This document shows, piece after piece, positions 41,712 to 49,567 of a stretch of 64,000 nt of DNA. Origin of the DNA: Vibrio comitans (GTDB lineage Bacteria > Pseudomonadota > Gammaproteobacteria > Enterobacterales > Vibrionaceae). The position numbers and the translations under genes are program-made. Below the pieces are notes generated by a model, which was not told the DNA's origin, did not search any database, and saw nothing but the letters and a program-made list of their open reading frames with translations. Numbering within the stretch: position 1 is the first letter of the stretch; every line of letters begins with the position of its first letter. The stretch spans positions 2,666,001 to 2,730,000 of the forward strand of contig AP024866.1 of NCBI GenBank assembly GCA_024346835.1. The letters are read 5' to 3'.

Positions 41712-42683
41712 ATGGACTTTAGCGCTATTCAGGCCCTCACTGCCGAAGACATGGTAAAAGTAGACCAAACAATTCACGCTCAGCTGACCTCAGAAGTCGC
41801 TCTAATCAATCAATTGGGGCACTACATTGTTAGCGGCGGTGGAAAGCGTCTACGTCCGCTTATCACGCTCCTATCGGCTCGTGCTTTAGGATATGAAGGC
41901 GAAGGACATATCACCGCGGCTGCGTTCATTGAATTCATTCATACCGCAACACTGTTGCACGATGATGTGGTTGATGAATCGGATATGCGTCGAGGAAAAG
42001 AAACCGCTAACGCCGCTTTTGGTAATGCAGCCAGTGTTTTGGTCGGTGATTACATCTACACCCGCTCTTTCCAAATGATGACAAGCCTAGGATCATTGAG
42101 GATCCTCGAGTTGATGAGTGAAGCTGTTAATGTGATCGCTGAAGGTGAGGTTCAGCAATTAATGAACTGCAATGATGCTTCTACGACCGAAGAAAGCTAC
42201 ATGCAGGTGATCTACTCTAAGACCGCACGCCTGTTCGAATCAGCTTCGCAAATTGCAGCGATATTGACTAATTCTACTCCTGAGCTAGAAATCGCGATGC
42301 AAAACTATGGCCGTCACTTAGGCACTGCTTTTCAGCTTATCGATGATGTATTGGACTACACCGCTGACGGCAAAGAGATGGGTAAAAACGTAGGAGATGA
42401 CCTTGCAGAAGGAAAACCTACCCTACCTCTTCTTTACGCAATGCAAAATGGCTCAGACGCTCAGCGAGAGATGATTGTAGAAGCGATTGAGCAGGCTAAC
42501 GGAATGAAGCGCTTGGACGAGATTATGCAGGCTATGCATGACACTGGCTCACTAGAATACACCACTAAAGTCGCCAACCAAGAAGCCGATAAAGCGATTG
42601 CAGCTCTGGAAAGCTTGCCTGACTCTACCGAAAAAGAGGCTCTTGAAGCATTAGCGCATCTCGCGGTTAAACGTAGCAAGTAA
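41712..42683 (+). CDS. ispB: Octaprenyl diphosphate synthase
   Basis: 323 residues. It elongates farnesyl diphosphate with isopentenyl diphosphate to make the quinone side chain. Both Asp-rich motifs are intact: DDVVD at 84-88 and DDVLD at 211-215. GGGKRLRPL near residue 42 binds the substrate diphosphate. The gene is divergent from rplU across 268 bases. Confidence 0.95.
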   Translation: MDFSAIQALTAEDMVKVDQTIHAQLTSEVALINQLGHYIVSGGGKRLRPLITLLSARALGYEGEGHITAAAFIEFIHTATLLHDDVVDESDMRRGKETANAAFGNAASVLVGDYIYTRSFQMMTSLGSLRILELMSEAVNVIAEGEVQQLMNCNDASTTEESYMQVIYSKTARLFESASQIAAILTNSTPELEIAMQNYGRHLGTAFQLIDDVLDYTADGKEMGKNVGDDLAEGKPTLPLLYAMQNGSDAQREMIVEAIEQANGMKRLDEIMQAMHDTGSLEYTTKVANQEADKAIAALESLPDSTEKEALEALAHLAVKRSK

Positions 42684-42690
42684 CCTAAAC

Positions 42691-42717
42691 AAAAAACGCC
42701 ACTCCCAAGAGTGGCGT
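42691..42717. terminator. Hairpin shared by ispB and the 62-residue gene
   Basis: ACGCCACTC (42696-42704) pairs with GAGTGGCGT (42709-42717) around a four-base loop. The T-run is good on the minus strand (AAAAAA at 42691-42696) and weak on the plus strand (CCCTTT), so it mainly terminates the minus-strand gene. Confidence 0.85.
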
Positions 42718-42735
42718 CCCTTTGCAAACTTTCCC

Positions 42736-42924
42736 TTAATAGTATTTGTCGCAGCCTGGATGCAACTGAGGGTCTTGGTTAACGGTGCTAGCCGGTACCG
42801 CCCATTGCTCTTCATGCAATCCCTCAACAAGAACCATCTCATCTCTCTTATCCACTGCTAGAACGCGTCCAGGACCTTCTGAAGAATCTACCCACATTCC
42901 TGTCGCGATTTTATCCATATCCAT
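42736..42924 (-). CDS. Small 62-residue protein of unknown function
   Basis: A compact soluble protein with MDMDKIATGMWVDSSEGPGRVLAVDKRDEM... at its start. The pattern of short strands and turns (G-x-W-V, GPGRVLAV, WAVPAS) suggests a small beta-barrel such as an SH3/CsrA-size fold, but I do not recognise the family. A GAGG site 8 bases before ATG 42924 and a good terminator after the stop support a real single-gene transcript between ispB and mdh. Confidence 0.75.
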   Translation of the reverse strand: MDMDKIATGMWVDSSEGPGRVLAVDKRDEMVLVEGLHEEQWAVPASTVNQDPQLHPGCDKYY

Positions 42925-42983
42925 AGCTGTTGCCTCACTCTTGATGAATATTGACTAGTACGCAGCTCCTGAACAGCGGGATC

Positions 42984-43011
42984 AAAAAAGCGGATCATAA
43001 AGATCCGCTTT
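42984..43011 (-). terminator. Terminator of mdh
   Basis: AAAGCGGATC (42987-42996) and GATCCGCTTT (43002-43011) form a perfect 10-bp stem with loop ATAAA and a T-run on the minus strand. It lies 31 bases after the mdh stop. Confidence 0.92.
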
Positions 43012-43042
43012 CAATTATATTTGTTTGCTTGTCAGAGAATGC

Positions 43043-43978
43043 TTATTTTGCGAACTCTTCACCTTTAGAAATATCGCCAGATAGTGTTTCAAGCATGTCA
43101 TCTAAAGAAGCTCTTTCAAACTCACTTAGCACACCGTAATCCAATACTTCTTCAATACCCTCTGTACCCAACTTAACTGGCTGTGCAAAGAAGCGTGTAT
43201 GTTCACCACTGCCTTCTACATAAGCACACTCAACAACGTTCGCTTCGCCTTGTAGGGCACGAACTAGTGATAGACCAAAGCGACAGGCTGCTTGGCCCAT
43301 AGATAGGGTTGCACTACCGCCGCCAGCTTTTGCTTCTACAACTTCGGTACCTGCGTTTTGAATACGAGTTGTCAGTGATGCGATCTCTTCGCTAGTGAAC
43401 TCAACACCTTTAACTTGAGATAATAGTGGAAGGATAGTTACCCCTGAATGACCGCCGATAACAGGTACTTCCAACTTAGTAGGATCTAGGCCCTTAAGTT
43501 GGCCAACAAAGGTCTCAGAGCGGATAACATCAAGTGTTGTTACACCGAATAGACGACGCTTGTCATAAACACCCGCTTTTTTCAGTACATCAGCGGCAAT
43601 AGCAACCGTTGTATTTACCGGGTTAGTAATGATACCCACACACGCTTTTGGACATACGACAGCGATCTTTTCCGCAAGAGACTTAACAATACCCGCGTTC
43701 ACATTAAAGAGATCCGCACGATCCATACCTGGTTTACGAGCAACACCCGCAGAGATCAATACAACGTCTGCTCCTTCTAAAGCCGGAGTAGGATCTACAC
43801 CTGAAAAACCGACTACTGATACTGGAGTTGGGATATGGCTAAGATCCGCTGCAACACCAGGAGTAACAGGTGCGATATCGTACAGAGCGAGATCTGAGCC
43901 AGCAGGAAGATTATTTTTTAGTAGAAGTGCCAGTGCTTGTCCAATACCACCAGCAGCTCCGATAACAGCGACTTTCAT
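43043..43978 (-). CDS. mdh: Malate dehydrogenase
   Basis: 311 residues, the E. coli Mdh length. It interconverts malate and oxaloacetate with NAD in the TCA cycle. [16 protein letters not shown] binds NAD, RKPGMDR carries substrate-binding arginines, and [13 protein letters not shown] includes the catalytic His. AAGGAG lies 6 bases before ATG 43978. It is divergent from argR, as in many gammaproteobacteria. Confidence 0.98.
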   Translation of the reverse strand: MKVAVIGAAGGIGQALALLLKNNLPAGSDLALYDIAPVTPGVAADLSHIPTPVSVVGFSGVDPTPALEGADVVLISAGVARKPGMDRADLFNVNAGIVKSLAEKIAVVCPKACVGIITNPVNTTVAIAADVLKKAGVYDKRRLFGVTTLDVIRSETFVGQLKGLDPTKLEVPVIGGHSGVTILPLLSQVKGVEFTSEEIASLTTRIQNAGTEVVEAKAGGGSATLSMGQAACRFGLSLVRALQGEANVVECAYVEGSGEHTRFFAQPVKLGTEGIEEVLDYGVLSEFERASLDDMLETLSGDISKGEEFAK

Positions 43979-44223
43979 TGTGTTCTCCTTGGGTAAGATA
44001 GAGGTAATTGTTGTTTTAGTTCTTATATAGCTTCGAAACTATAATATTTACTTTACCTTTACAAACACGTAACGACACCTTTGCGACCTTACTCACTCAT
44101 CGAAGCACCAATTTTAGTATTAAAAGACCCTTCTCACGTATTGGAAAAGTAAGTAATCAGTTTTCATGAGACATCTAACCGATTACTTGGGTATATTACA
44201 GTTCTGTGAGACACTATCTAGCT

Positions 44224-44238
44224 TGAGGGATTCCCTCA
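44224..44238. promoter_or_regulatory. Palindrome upstream of argR
   Basis: TGAGGG and CCCTCA flank ATT, 36 bases before the argR start. No ArgR box (TGAAT-N4-ATTCA type) was found by eye in the mdh-argR gap. This palindrome could be a small hairpin or an operator. Confidence 0.3.
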
Positions 44239-44274
44239 TGCGACTAATAAAACCAATAATATGTGGAACAACGA

Positions 44275-44745
44275 ATGCGAAACAGCGAAAAACAGGACCG
44301 TTTAGTCCGCGAGTTCAAATCTCTTTTAAAACAAGAACGTTTCGGCTCGCAAAGCGAGATTGTAGAAGCGCTGAAACTTGAAGGCTTTGAAAACATAAAC
44401 CAATCTAAGGTTTCTCGTATGCTAACCAAGTTTGGTGCTGTTCGTACGCGAAATGCGAAAATGGAAATGGTTTACTGCCTACCAGCAGAGCTTGGCGTTC
44501 CTACGGTATCTAGCTCGTTGCGTGAGCTTGTACTGGATATTGACTACAACAACGCATTAGTCGTCATTCATACAGGGCCAGCAGGTGCTCAGCTGATTGC
44601 TCGCTTACTCGACTCCCTTGGAAAGTCAGAAGGTATTCTTGGTGTTGTTGCCGGCGATGATACGATTTTCATCACCCCTACCCTTGAAATCAGCACTAAA
44701 CAACTGTTCGACTCTGTTTGCGAACTCTTTGAATACGCTGGATAA
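44275..44745 (+). CDS. argR: Arginine repressor
   Basis: 156 residues, matching E. coli ArgR almost throughout. The N-terminal winged helix-turn-helix ([10 protein letters not shown]...[21 protein letters not shown]) binds ARG boxes. The C-terminal domain trimerises and binds arginine ([30 protein letters not shown]...GDDTIF). ATG 44275 gives the E. coli-like N-terminus; an in-frame GTG at 44263 would add four residues. It represses arginine synthesis genes when arginine is plentiful. Confidence 0.97.
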   Translation: MRNSEKQDRLVREFKSLLKQERFGSQSEIVEALKLEGFENINQSKVSRMLTKFGAVRTRNAKMEMVYCLPAELGVPTVSSSLRELVLDIDYNNALVVIHTGPAGAQLIARLLDSLGKSEGILGVVAGDDTIFITPTLEISTKQLFDSVCELFEYAG

Positions 44746-44760
44746 AATCCCCTTTTTAAC

Positions 44761-44789
44761 CTTCACAGCTTAGTTATTAGGCTGTGAAG
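44761..44789 (+). terminator. Hairpin after argR
   Basis: CTTCACAGC pairs with GCTGTGAAG (9 bp) around an 11-base loop, 15 bases after the argR stop. There is no T-run, so termination would be weak or factor-dependent. The right arm overlaps the CRP-type site at 44783-44798. Confidence 0.5.
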
Positions 44790-44798
44790 TTGATCACA
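44783..44798 (+). promoter_or_regulatory. CRP-type site upstream of the TRAP-TAXI operon
   Basis: TGTGAAGTTGATCACA matches the CRP consensus TGTGA-N6-TCACA exactly. A TATTGT hexamer at 44841-44846 could serve as -10. A start near 44853 would put the site about 62 bases upstream, the usual Class I activation spacing. The site is seen; promoter placement and CRP control are inferred. Confidence 0.65.
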
Positions 44799-44993
44799 TC
44801 TCACTAAAATACCCACAAACAAACCAGCCACCAATTAACTTATTGTTTTTAAAGATTATTTCACAATACGTACATCTTTAACTCCCTGCATAAGCAACTG
44901 ATTTTTTATTATCACTCACTCTGCTCACTCTCTTTCTGCTTATTTTTTGCTATGATGCAGCCACTTTTTCAACGATTTACCCTCTGTTATTGC

Positions 44994-45134
44994 TGTAATG
45001 TTGAACGTTTCTTCTAAAGTCGATCTAAACTAAGAAGATTCGGTTGGTTCGAATATTTAACATTACATCAAGTGCTGTTGGCTGAATTAGGATTGAAAAA
45101 GATGCCGTTTCCATACAGGAAACCTCAACAGCAC
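44994..45134 (+). ncRNA. Structured 5' leader of the TRAP-TAXI operon
   Basis: Two adjacent stem systems can form. First: TGTAATGTTGAA (44994-45005) pairs with TTTAACATTACA (45056-45067; one G-U), enclosing TCTTCT/AGAAGA (45010-45015, 45033-45038) and TTCG/CGAA (45039-45042, 45050-45053). Second: GTGCTGTTG (45072-45080) pairs with CAACAGCAC (45126-45134), enclosing GTTTCC/GGAAAC (45107-45112, 45118-45123). The last stem ends 44 bases before the gene start. No known riboswitch family was recognised. This is a hand-found structure, not a modelled one. Confidence 0.5.
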
Positions 45135-45178
45135 ATAGAAGGCTGTTGGTATGATCATGGATATAAGGAAGAAACATC

Positions 45179-46150
45179 ATGGCATTTAAGAAAGCGATTA
45201 AGCTTGGTGCGATTGCTGCAGCAGTTATGGGCGCAGGCGTAGTTTCAGCTCAAGAGTTCATTACTATTGGTACTGGTTCAGTAACTGGTGTTTACTACCC
45301 TACGGGTGGTGCAATCTGTAAGCTTGTTAACAAAGACCGCAATGACCACAATGTACGCTGTTCAGTAGAGTCTACTGGCGGTTCTATCTACAACGTAAAT
45401 ACTATCCGCTCTGGTGAATTAGACTTTGGTATCGTTCAGTCTGATTGGCAGTTCCACGGCTACAACGGAACCAGCAAGTTCTCTGAGCAAGGTCCTTACA
45501 AAAAGCTTCGTGCTGTATTCTCTCTTCATACAGAACCTTTTAACATCATTGCACGCGAAGACTCTGGTATTAACAACGTATCTGACCTAGCTGGCAAGCG
45601 TGTAAACATTGGTAACCCTGGTTCTGGTGACCGCGCGACAATGGGCGTAGTCATGGACGCTATGGGTTGGACTAACGACAGCTTCAAACTTGCCTCTGAG
45701 CTGAAAGGCTCTGAGCGTTCTCAAGCTCTTTGTGATAACAAGATTGATGCCTTCATCTACATGGTTGGTCACCCAAATGGATCAATCAAAGAAGCTACAA
45801 CCTCTTGTAACGCAAAACTAGTTCCAGCAACGGGCCCAGAGATCGATAAGATCGTCGCTGATAACCCTTACTATGCATTTAGTACAGTACCTGCTGGAAT
45901 GTACCGTGGTACTGACCAAGACGTTAATAGCTTCGGTGTAGCAGCAACTATGGTAACGACGACTGACGTTTCAGATGAAGTTGCCTACACAGTAGCGAAA
46001 GCGGTATTTGAAAACTTTGATACTTTTAAACGTCTACTACACCCTGCATTCTCAAGTCTTAAGAAAGAGAACATGGTAAAAGACGGCCTATCTATTCCTC
46101 TTCACCCAGGTGCAGAGAAATACTACAAAGAAGTAGGCCTTATCAAGTAA
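45179..46150 (+). CDS. TAXI-family TRAP transporter solute-binding protein
   Basis: 323 residues. The signal peptide ends near SAQ (residue 25), followed by the family start FITIGTGSVTGVYYPTGGAICKLVN. The two-lobed binding fold continues with VESTGGSIYNVNTIRSGELDFGIVQSDW and GKRVNIGNPGSGDRATM. It captures a solute in the periplasm and hands it to the membrane subunit downstream; TAXI proteins with known ligands bind glutamate or related acids. AAGGAAG lies 6-8 bases before ATG 45179. The operon has a long structured leader. Confidence 0.95.
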   Translation: MAFKKAIKLGAIAAAVMGAGVVSAQEFITIGTGSVTGVYYPTGGAICKLVNKDRNDHNVRCSVESTGGSIYNVNTIRSGELDFGIVQSDWQFHGYNGTSKFSEQGPYKKLRAVFSLHTEPFNIIAREDSGINNVSDLAGKRVNIGNPGSGDRATMGVVMDAMGWTNDSFKLASELKGSERSQALCDNKIDAFIYMVGHPNGSIKEATTSCNAKLVPATGPEIDKIVADNPYYAFSTVPAGMYRGTDQDVNSFGVAATMVTTTDVSDEVAYTVAKAVFENFDTFKRLLHPAFSSLKKENMVKDGLSIPLHPGAEKYYKEVGLIK

Positions 46151-46160
46151 CCCGATAAGA

Positions 46161-46222
46161 TAAGGAGGCTAGAGCCTCCTTACTTTTCTTCAGTGAAAAT
46201 AGGGGATGCTACGCTATCCCCT
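46161..46222 (+). terminator. Two hairpins after the solute-binding protein gene
   Basis: TAAGGAGGCT and AGCCTCCTTA form a 10-bp stem (46161-46182) 11 bases after the stop, followed by CTTTTCTT. A second hairpin AGGGGAT/ATCCCCT (46201-46207, 46216-46222) follows. They probably cause partial termination or protect the upstream message, so that more binding protein than permease is made, as is common in binding-protein transporters. Confidence 0.7.
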
Positions 46223-46228
46223 TATGTT

Positions 46229-46369
46229 TACTAGCCAATGTCCCATTCTCGATTGGGGCTTTCTGTTTGCCTCCGTTTGGCAACCCCCTCTCTTTATATT
46301 GCAATTTATTGGCTAGTATTTGGGCTTGGTCTAAGGTTATTGAGTACCTAAAGGTGCGCGCCTAGCCAA
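46229..46369 (+). promoter_or_regulatory. Intercistronic segment with two alternative pairings
   Basis: ATTGGCTAGTA (46308-46318) is exactly complementary to TACTAGCCAAT (46229-46239). Its core TTGGCTAG is also complementary to CTAGCCAA (46362-46369). The two pairings are mutually exclusive. The upstream pairing encloses a further stem (GGGG 46255-46258 with CCCC near 46284-46287; TTGCC/GGCAA 46267-46271, 46279-46283). The downstream arm ends about 30 bases before the permease ATG. The layout suits a folding switch, which is inference. Confidence 0.45.
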
Positions 46370-46399
46370 CCCTAGCGTCAACAGAATTAGGACACACTA

Positions 46400-48973
46400 A
46401 TGACACATTCAACGACTCCTATTCAAGAGGCACAAGAGATCGTCGCTCAAGCAGATACTGGGGCAAGAAACCCTTCTGGTATCCCAGGGCGAATCCTATG
46501 GTTTGTGCCACTATGCTGGTCACTGTTCCAGCTTTGGTATGCCTCGCCGCTGCCATTCATTTTCAATTTCGCTATCCTCAACGATACCGAAGCGCGTTCT
46601 ATCCACCTCACTTTTGCCATATTCCTTGCCTTTACTGCCTATCCGGCATTAAAGGGATCGCCACGAGATAGAATTCCTGCCGTTGATTGGATATTGGCAC
46701 TGCTTGGCAGTTTAGCTGCTGGTTACATTTATCTCTTTTATACCCAATTAGCTGAACGCTCTGGTGCACCAACCACAATGGATATTGTGGCTTCGGTTAT
46801 CGGTATGGTGCTGCTTCTAGAAGCAACTCGCCGAGCACTCGGCCCACCACTGATGGTTGTAGCAGCAGTATTCCTGCTTTACACCTTTGGTGGCCCTCAT
46901 ATGCCAGATGTCATCGCACATAAGGGAGCAAGCCTCAACAAAGCCATGTCTCACTTGTGGCTGACTACTGAGGGGGTATTCGGTGTTGCTCTAGGCGTTT
47001 CGACGTCATTTGTATTCTTATTTGTGCTGTTTGGTGCCATGTTAGAAAGAGCTGGCGCTGGCGCCTACTTTATTAAGGTCGCCTTCTCTCTATTGGGTCA
47101 TATGCGTGGCGGTCCTGCTAAAGCAGCAGTTGTTGCCTCTGGTTTATCTGGCCTAGTATCAGGTTCATCTATCGCCAACGTGGTAACTACAGGTACCTTT
47201 ACCATCCCACTAATGAAGCGTGTTGGTTTTCCTGGCACTAAAGCGGGCGCCGTAGAGGTTGCAGCTTCCACAAATGGTCAGTTAACCCCACCTATCATGG
47301 GTGCAGCGGCATTCTTAATGGTTGAGTATGTCGGTATATCCTATGTAGAGGTAATTAAGGCTGCGCTATTACCTGCCCTCATCTCTTATATTGCTCTTAT
47401 CTATATCGTTCACTTAGAAGCTTGTAAGGCGGGTATGGAAGGCTTACCTCGTCGTCATACGCCAACTAAGTTGCAGAGCTTACTCTCTTTCACGGGCACC
47501 ATTCTTGGTCTATGCGTGATTAGTGCAGCCGTTTACTACGGCATTGGCTGGACCAAAGACGTATTTGGCGCTGCAGCTACCCCCATTGTGACCATTGCAT
47601 TACTTATTGCTTACGTTGGACTTGTGCGCATTTCCTCGCAATATCAAGACCATGCTGAGATGGATCCTGACTTAACAGAGATCCCAGATGTAGGGCCAAC
47701 TGTTAAATCTGGCCTGCACTTTTTGCTACCAATAGTGGTGCTGGTCTGGTGTTTGACAGTAGAGCGATTCTCGCCGGGCTTATCTGCTTTTTGGGCAACA
47801 GTGTTCATGATCTTTATCCTCCTCACTCAGCGCCCACTGATGAGCTTTTTTAATAATGATCATGAGATTGCGAAAGCATTTAAAATCGGCTTTCATGACC
47901 TTTTAGAGGCTCTGGTTTCTGGCGCAAGGAACATGATAGGCATCGGTGTCGCGACGGCAGCAGCAGGTACTGTAGTGGGTGTAGTAACACTTACTGGTAT
48001 TGGTTTGGTGATGACAGATTTCGTCGAGTTCATCTCTGGTGGTAGCGTCATCATGATGCTGCTGTTTACTGCGGTTATCAGCCTTATCCTAGGTATGGGA
48101 CTGCCAACCACAGCCAACTACATTGTGGTATCCACCTTGATGGCTCCGGTAATTGTTACCTTAGGGGCAGCACATGGACTGATTATCCCTCTGATTGCCG
48201 TGCACCTATTTGTATTCTATTTTGGCATCCTTGCCGATGATACGCCGCCGGTTGGCTTGGCCGCCTTTGCGGCAGCAGCAATTGCAAAATCTGACCCTAT
48301 TCGTACGGGTATTCAAGGCTTTACCTATGACATACGCACGGCCATTCTGCCGTTTATGTTTGTGTTCAACACTCAACTTCTGATGATGGGAATAGACAGT
48401 TGGTGGCACTTACTGCTCACCATACTCTCCGCGACCGCTGCAATGTTGCTATTTTCTGCAGCAACTCAAGGTTGGTGGTTCACGCGCAATAAATGGTGGG
48501 AAACCATTGCCTTACTCGTGTTGACCTTTACCTTCTTCCGTCCAGGATTTTGGTGGGATCACATTTACCCTGCTCAGTTAGAAGTACCAGCGACTGAGAT
48601 ATCCACCGTTGTTGAGCAAATGCCAATAGGCAAGGCTCTACAAATGCGTGTTGAAGGTGAAAATCTTGAAGGTAAATTCATCAGCAAAACGGTCCGTTTG
48701 CCGTTTGATGACAATGCAAGCTCCGCCGAGGATCGCATTTCTTCTATGGGATTAATGCTGTCTCAAAGTGATGACAGCGTTATTGTAGATATGGTCGAAT
48801 TCGGTAGTCCTGCAGAAGCTGCTGGCATAGATTTTGATTGGAAAATCAAACACATCATTCAAAAGGCAGAGCGCCCTATGAAAGAGTGGGTGTTCCTTCC
48901 AGCATTGATTTTAGTGTTACTAATGGCGCTAAATCAAAAACGACGTCGAGCTAGAGAGTCTATCAACGCATAG
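46400..48973 (+). CDS. TRAP transporter fused membrane subunit (DctQM type)
   Basis: 857 residues with about 18 membrane segments. The N-terminal part corresponds to the small DctQ-like subunit and the rest to the large DctM-like channel, including GLVSGSSIANVVTTGTFTIPLMK and STNGQLTPPIMGAAAF, the usual signatures. Near the end (about 770-795) a PDZ-like piece, VDMVEFGSPAEAAGIDFDW, lies between membrane segments and belongs to the DUF3394 tail. The C-terminus is basic (NQKRRRARES). It imports the ligand of the TAXI protein with Na+ or H+. AGGA precedes ATG 46400. Confidence 0.94.
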   Translation: MTHSTTPIQEAQEIVAQADTGARNPSGIPGRILWFVPLCWSLFQLWYASPLPFIFNFAILNDTEARSIHLTFAIFLAFTAYPALKGSPRDRIPAVDWILALLGSLAAGYIYLFYTQLAERSGAPTTMDIVASVIGMVLLLEATRRALGPPLMVVAAVFLLYTFGGPHMPDVIAHKGASLNKAMSHLWLTTEGVFGVALGVSTSFVFLFVLFGAMLERAGAGAYFIKVAFSLLGHMRGGPAKAAVVASGLSGLVSGSSIANVVTTGTFTIPLMKRVGFPGTKAGAVEVAASTNGQLTPPIMGAAAFLMVEYVGISYVEVIKAALLPALISYIALIYIVHLEACKAGMEGLPRRHTPTKLQSLLSFTGTILGLCVISAAVYYGIGWTKDVFGAAATPIVTIALLIAYVGLVRISSQYQDHAEMDPDLTEIPDVGPTVKSGLHFLLPIVVLVWCLTVERFSPGLSAFWATVFMIFILLTQRPLMSFFNNDHEIAKAFKIGFHDLLEALVSGARNMIGIGVATAAAGTVVGVVTLTGIGLVMTDFVEFISGGSVIMMLLFTAVISLILGMGLPTTANYIVVSTLMAPVIVTLGAAHGLIIPLIAVHLFVFYFGILADDTPPVGLAAFAAAAIAKSDPIRTGIQGFTYDIRTAILPFMFVFNTQLLMMGIDSWWHLLLTILSATAAMLLFSAATQGWWFTRNKWWETIALLVLTFTFFRPGFWWDHIYPAQLEVPATEISTVVEQMPIGKALQMRVEGENLEGKFISKTVRLPFDDNASSAEDRISSMGLMLSQSDDSVIVDMVEFGSPAEAAGIDFDWKIKHIIQKAERPMKEWVFLPALILVLLMALNQKRRRARESINA

Positions 48974-49045
48974 TTTGATTTCGCTCAATGCCCCATGGTC
49001 TACACTATGGGGCAATAGCACGACAAAAATTCAAGAGCGTTTTCC

Positions 49046-49495
49046 ATGTACAAACAGATCTTAGTCCCCGTTGACCTGAACGAAAAAGGCTTCAGTGATA
49101 AAGCCTTAAAGGCAGCCGTTTGGCATGCCAAGCAAAGCAATGCACAACTGCATCTTTTGAACGTATTACCAGGGATTCACATGTCCATGGTGGCAACCTA
49201 CTTTCCTAAGGATGCAGTACGAGACATGAAGAAAGATGTTGAAACTCAGCTTAGAAACTTCGCAGATAGCTTTGTAGACCCAGAACTGGTCTATCAGGTT
49301 CACATCGCTGAAGGTAAGCCTTACGCTACCATTATCGATTATGCAGAAAAGCTAGGCGCTGACTTAATTGTCATGCCAAGCCACAAACGCTCGCGAATTG
49401 ATAATGTCGTTTTGGGTTCAGTGGCGAGTAAGGTCGTACATAACTCACCTGTCAATGTGTTAGTGATTAAGCCTCAAGGCTACGACAACGTATAA
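49046..49495 (+). CDS. Universal stress protein, UspA family
   Basis: 149 residues with the Usp fold: start YKQILVPVDLNEKGFSDKAL, a central helix set, and the ATP-loop LIVMPSHKRSRIDNVVLGSVASKVVHNSPVNVLVIK. The G-x2-G-x9-G(S/T)-like pattern suggests nucleotide binding. It follows the TRAP permease by 72 bases and may be co-transcribed; Usp genes are often paired with TRAP transporters (as TeaD with TeaABC). A strong terminator follows. Confidence 0.93.
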   Translation: MYKQILVPVDLNEKGFSDKALKAAVWHAKQSNAQLHLLNVLPGIHMSMVATYFPKDAVRDMKKDVETQLRNFADSFVDPELVYQVHIAEGKPYATIIDYAEKLGADLIVMPSHKRSRIDNVVLGSVASKVVHNSPVNVLVIKPQGYDNV

Positions 49496-49498
49496 ATG

Positions 49499-49530
49499 AA
49501 AAACGGTCACCTAAATAGGTGACCGTTTTT
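49499..49530. terminator. Bidirectional terminator after the Usp gene
   Basis: AAAAACGGTCACCT and AGGTGACCGTTTTT form a perfect 14-bp stem around AAAT with T-runs on both strands. It can end the TRAP-Usp operon and the convergent dehydrogenase operon. Confidence 0.95.
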
Positions 49531-49567
49531 ATTTGTACTAAGTAATTTTGTACTAAATATCTTTGTA

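Noticed and set aside
44041..44274. ARG boxes in the mdh-argR gap
   Set aside because: I looked for TGAAT-N4-ATTCA type sites for argR autoregulation and found none convincing by eye.
45039..45067. tRNA-like T-loop sequence GGTTCGAAT in the TRAP leader
   Set aside because: The bases around it do not form a 5-bp T stem, and no 7-bp acceptor stem, D arm or anticodon arm can be placed. It is part of the leader hairpins instead.
45151..45189. 12-codon open frame overlapping the TAXI gene start
   Set aside because: It has no ribosome site of its own; the AAGGAAG inside it serves the TAXI ATG. Chance overlap is more likely than a regulatory upstream frame.
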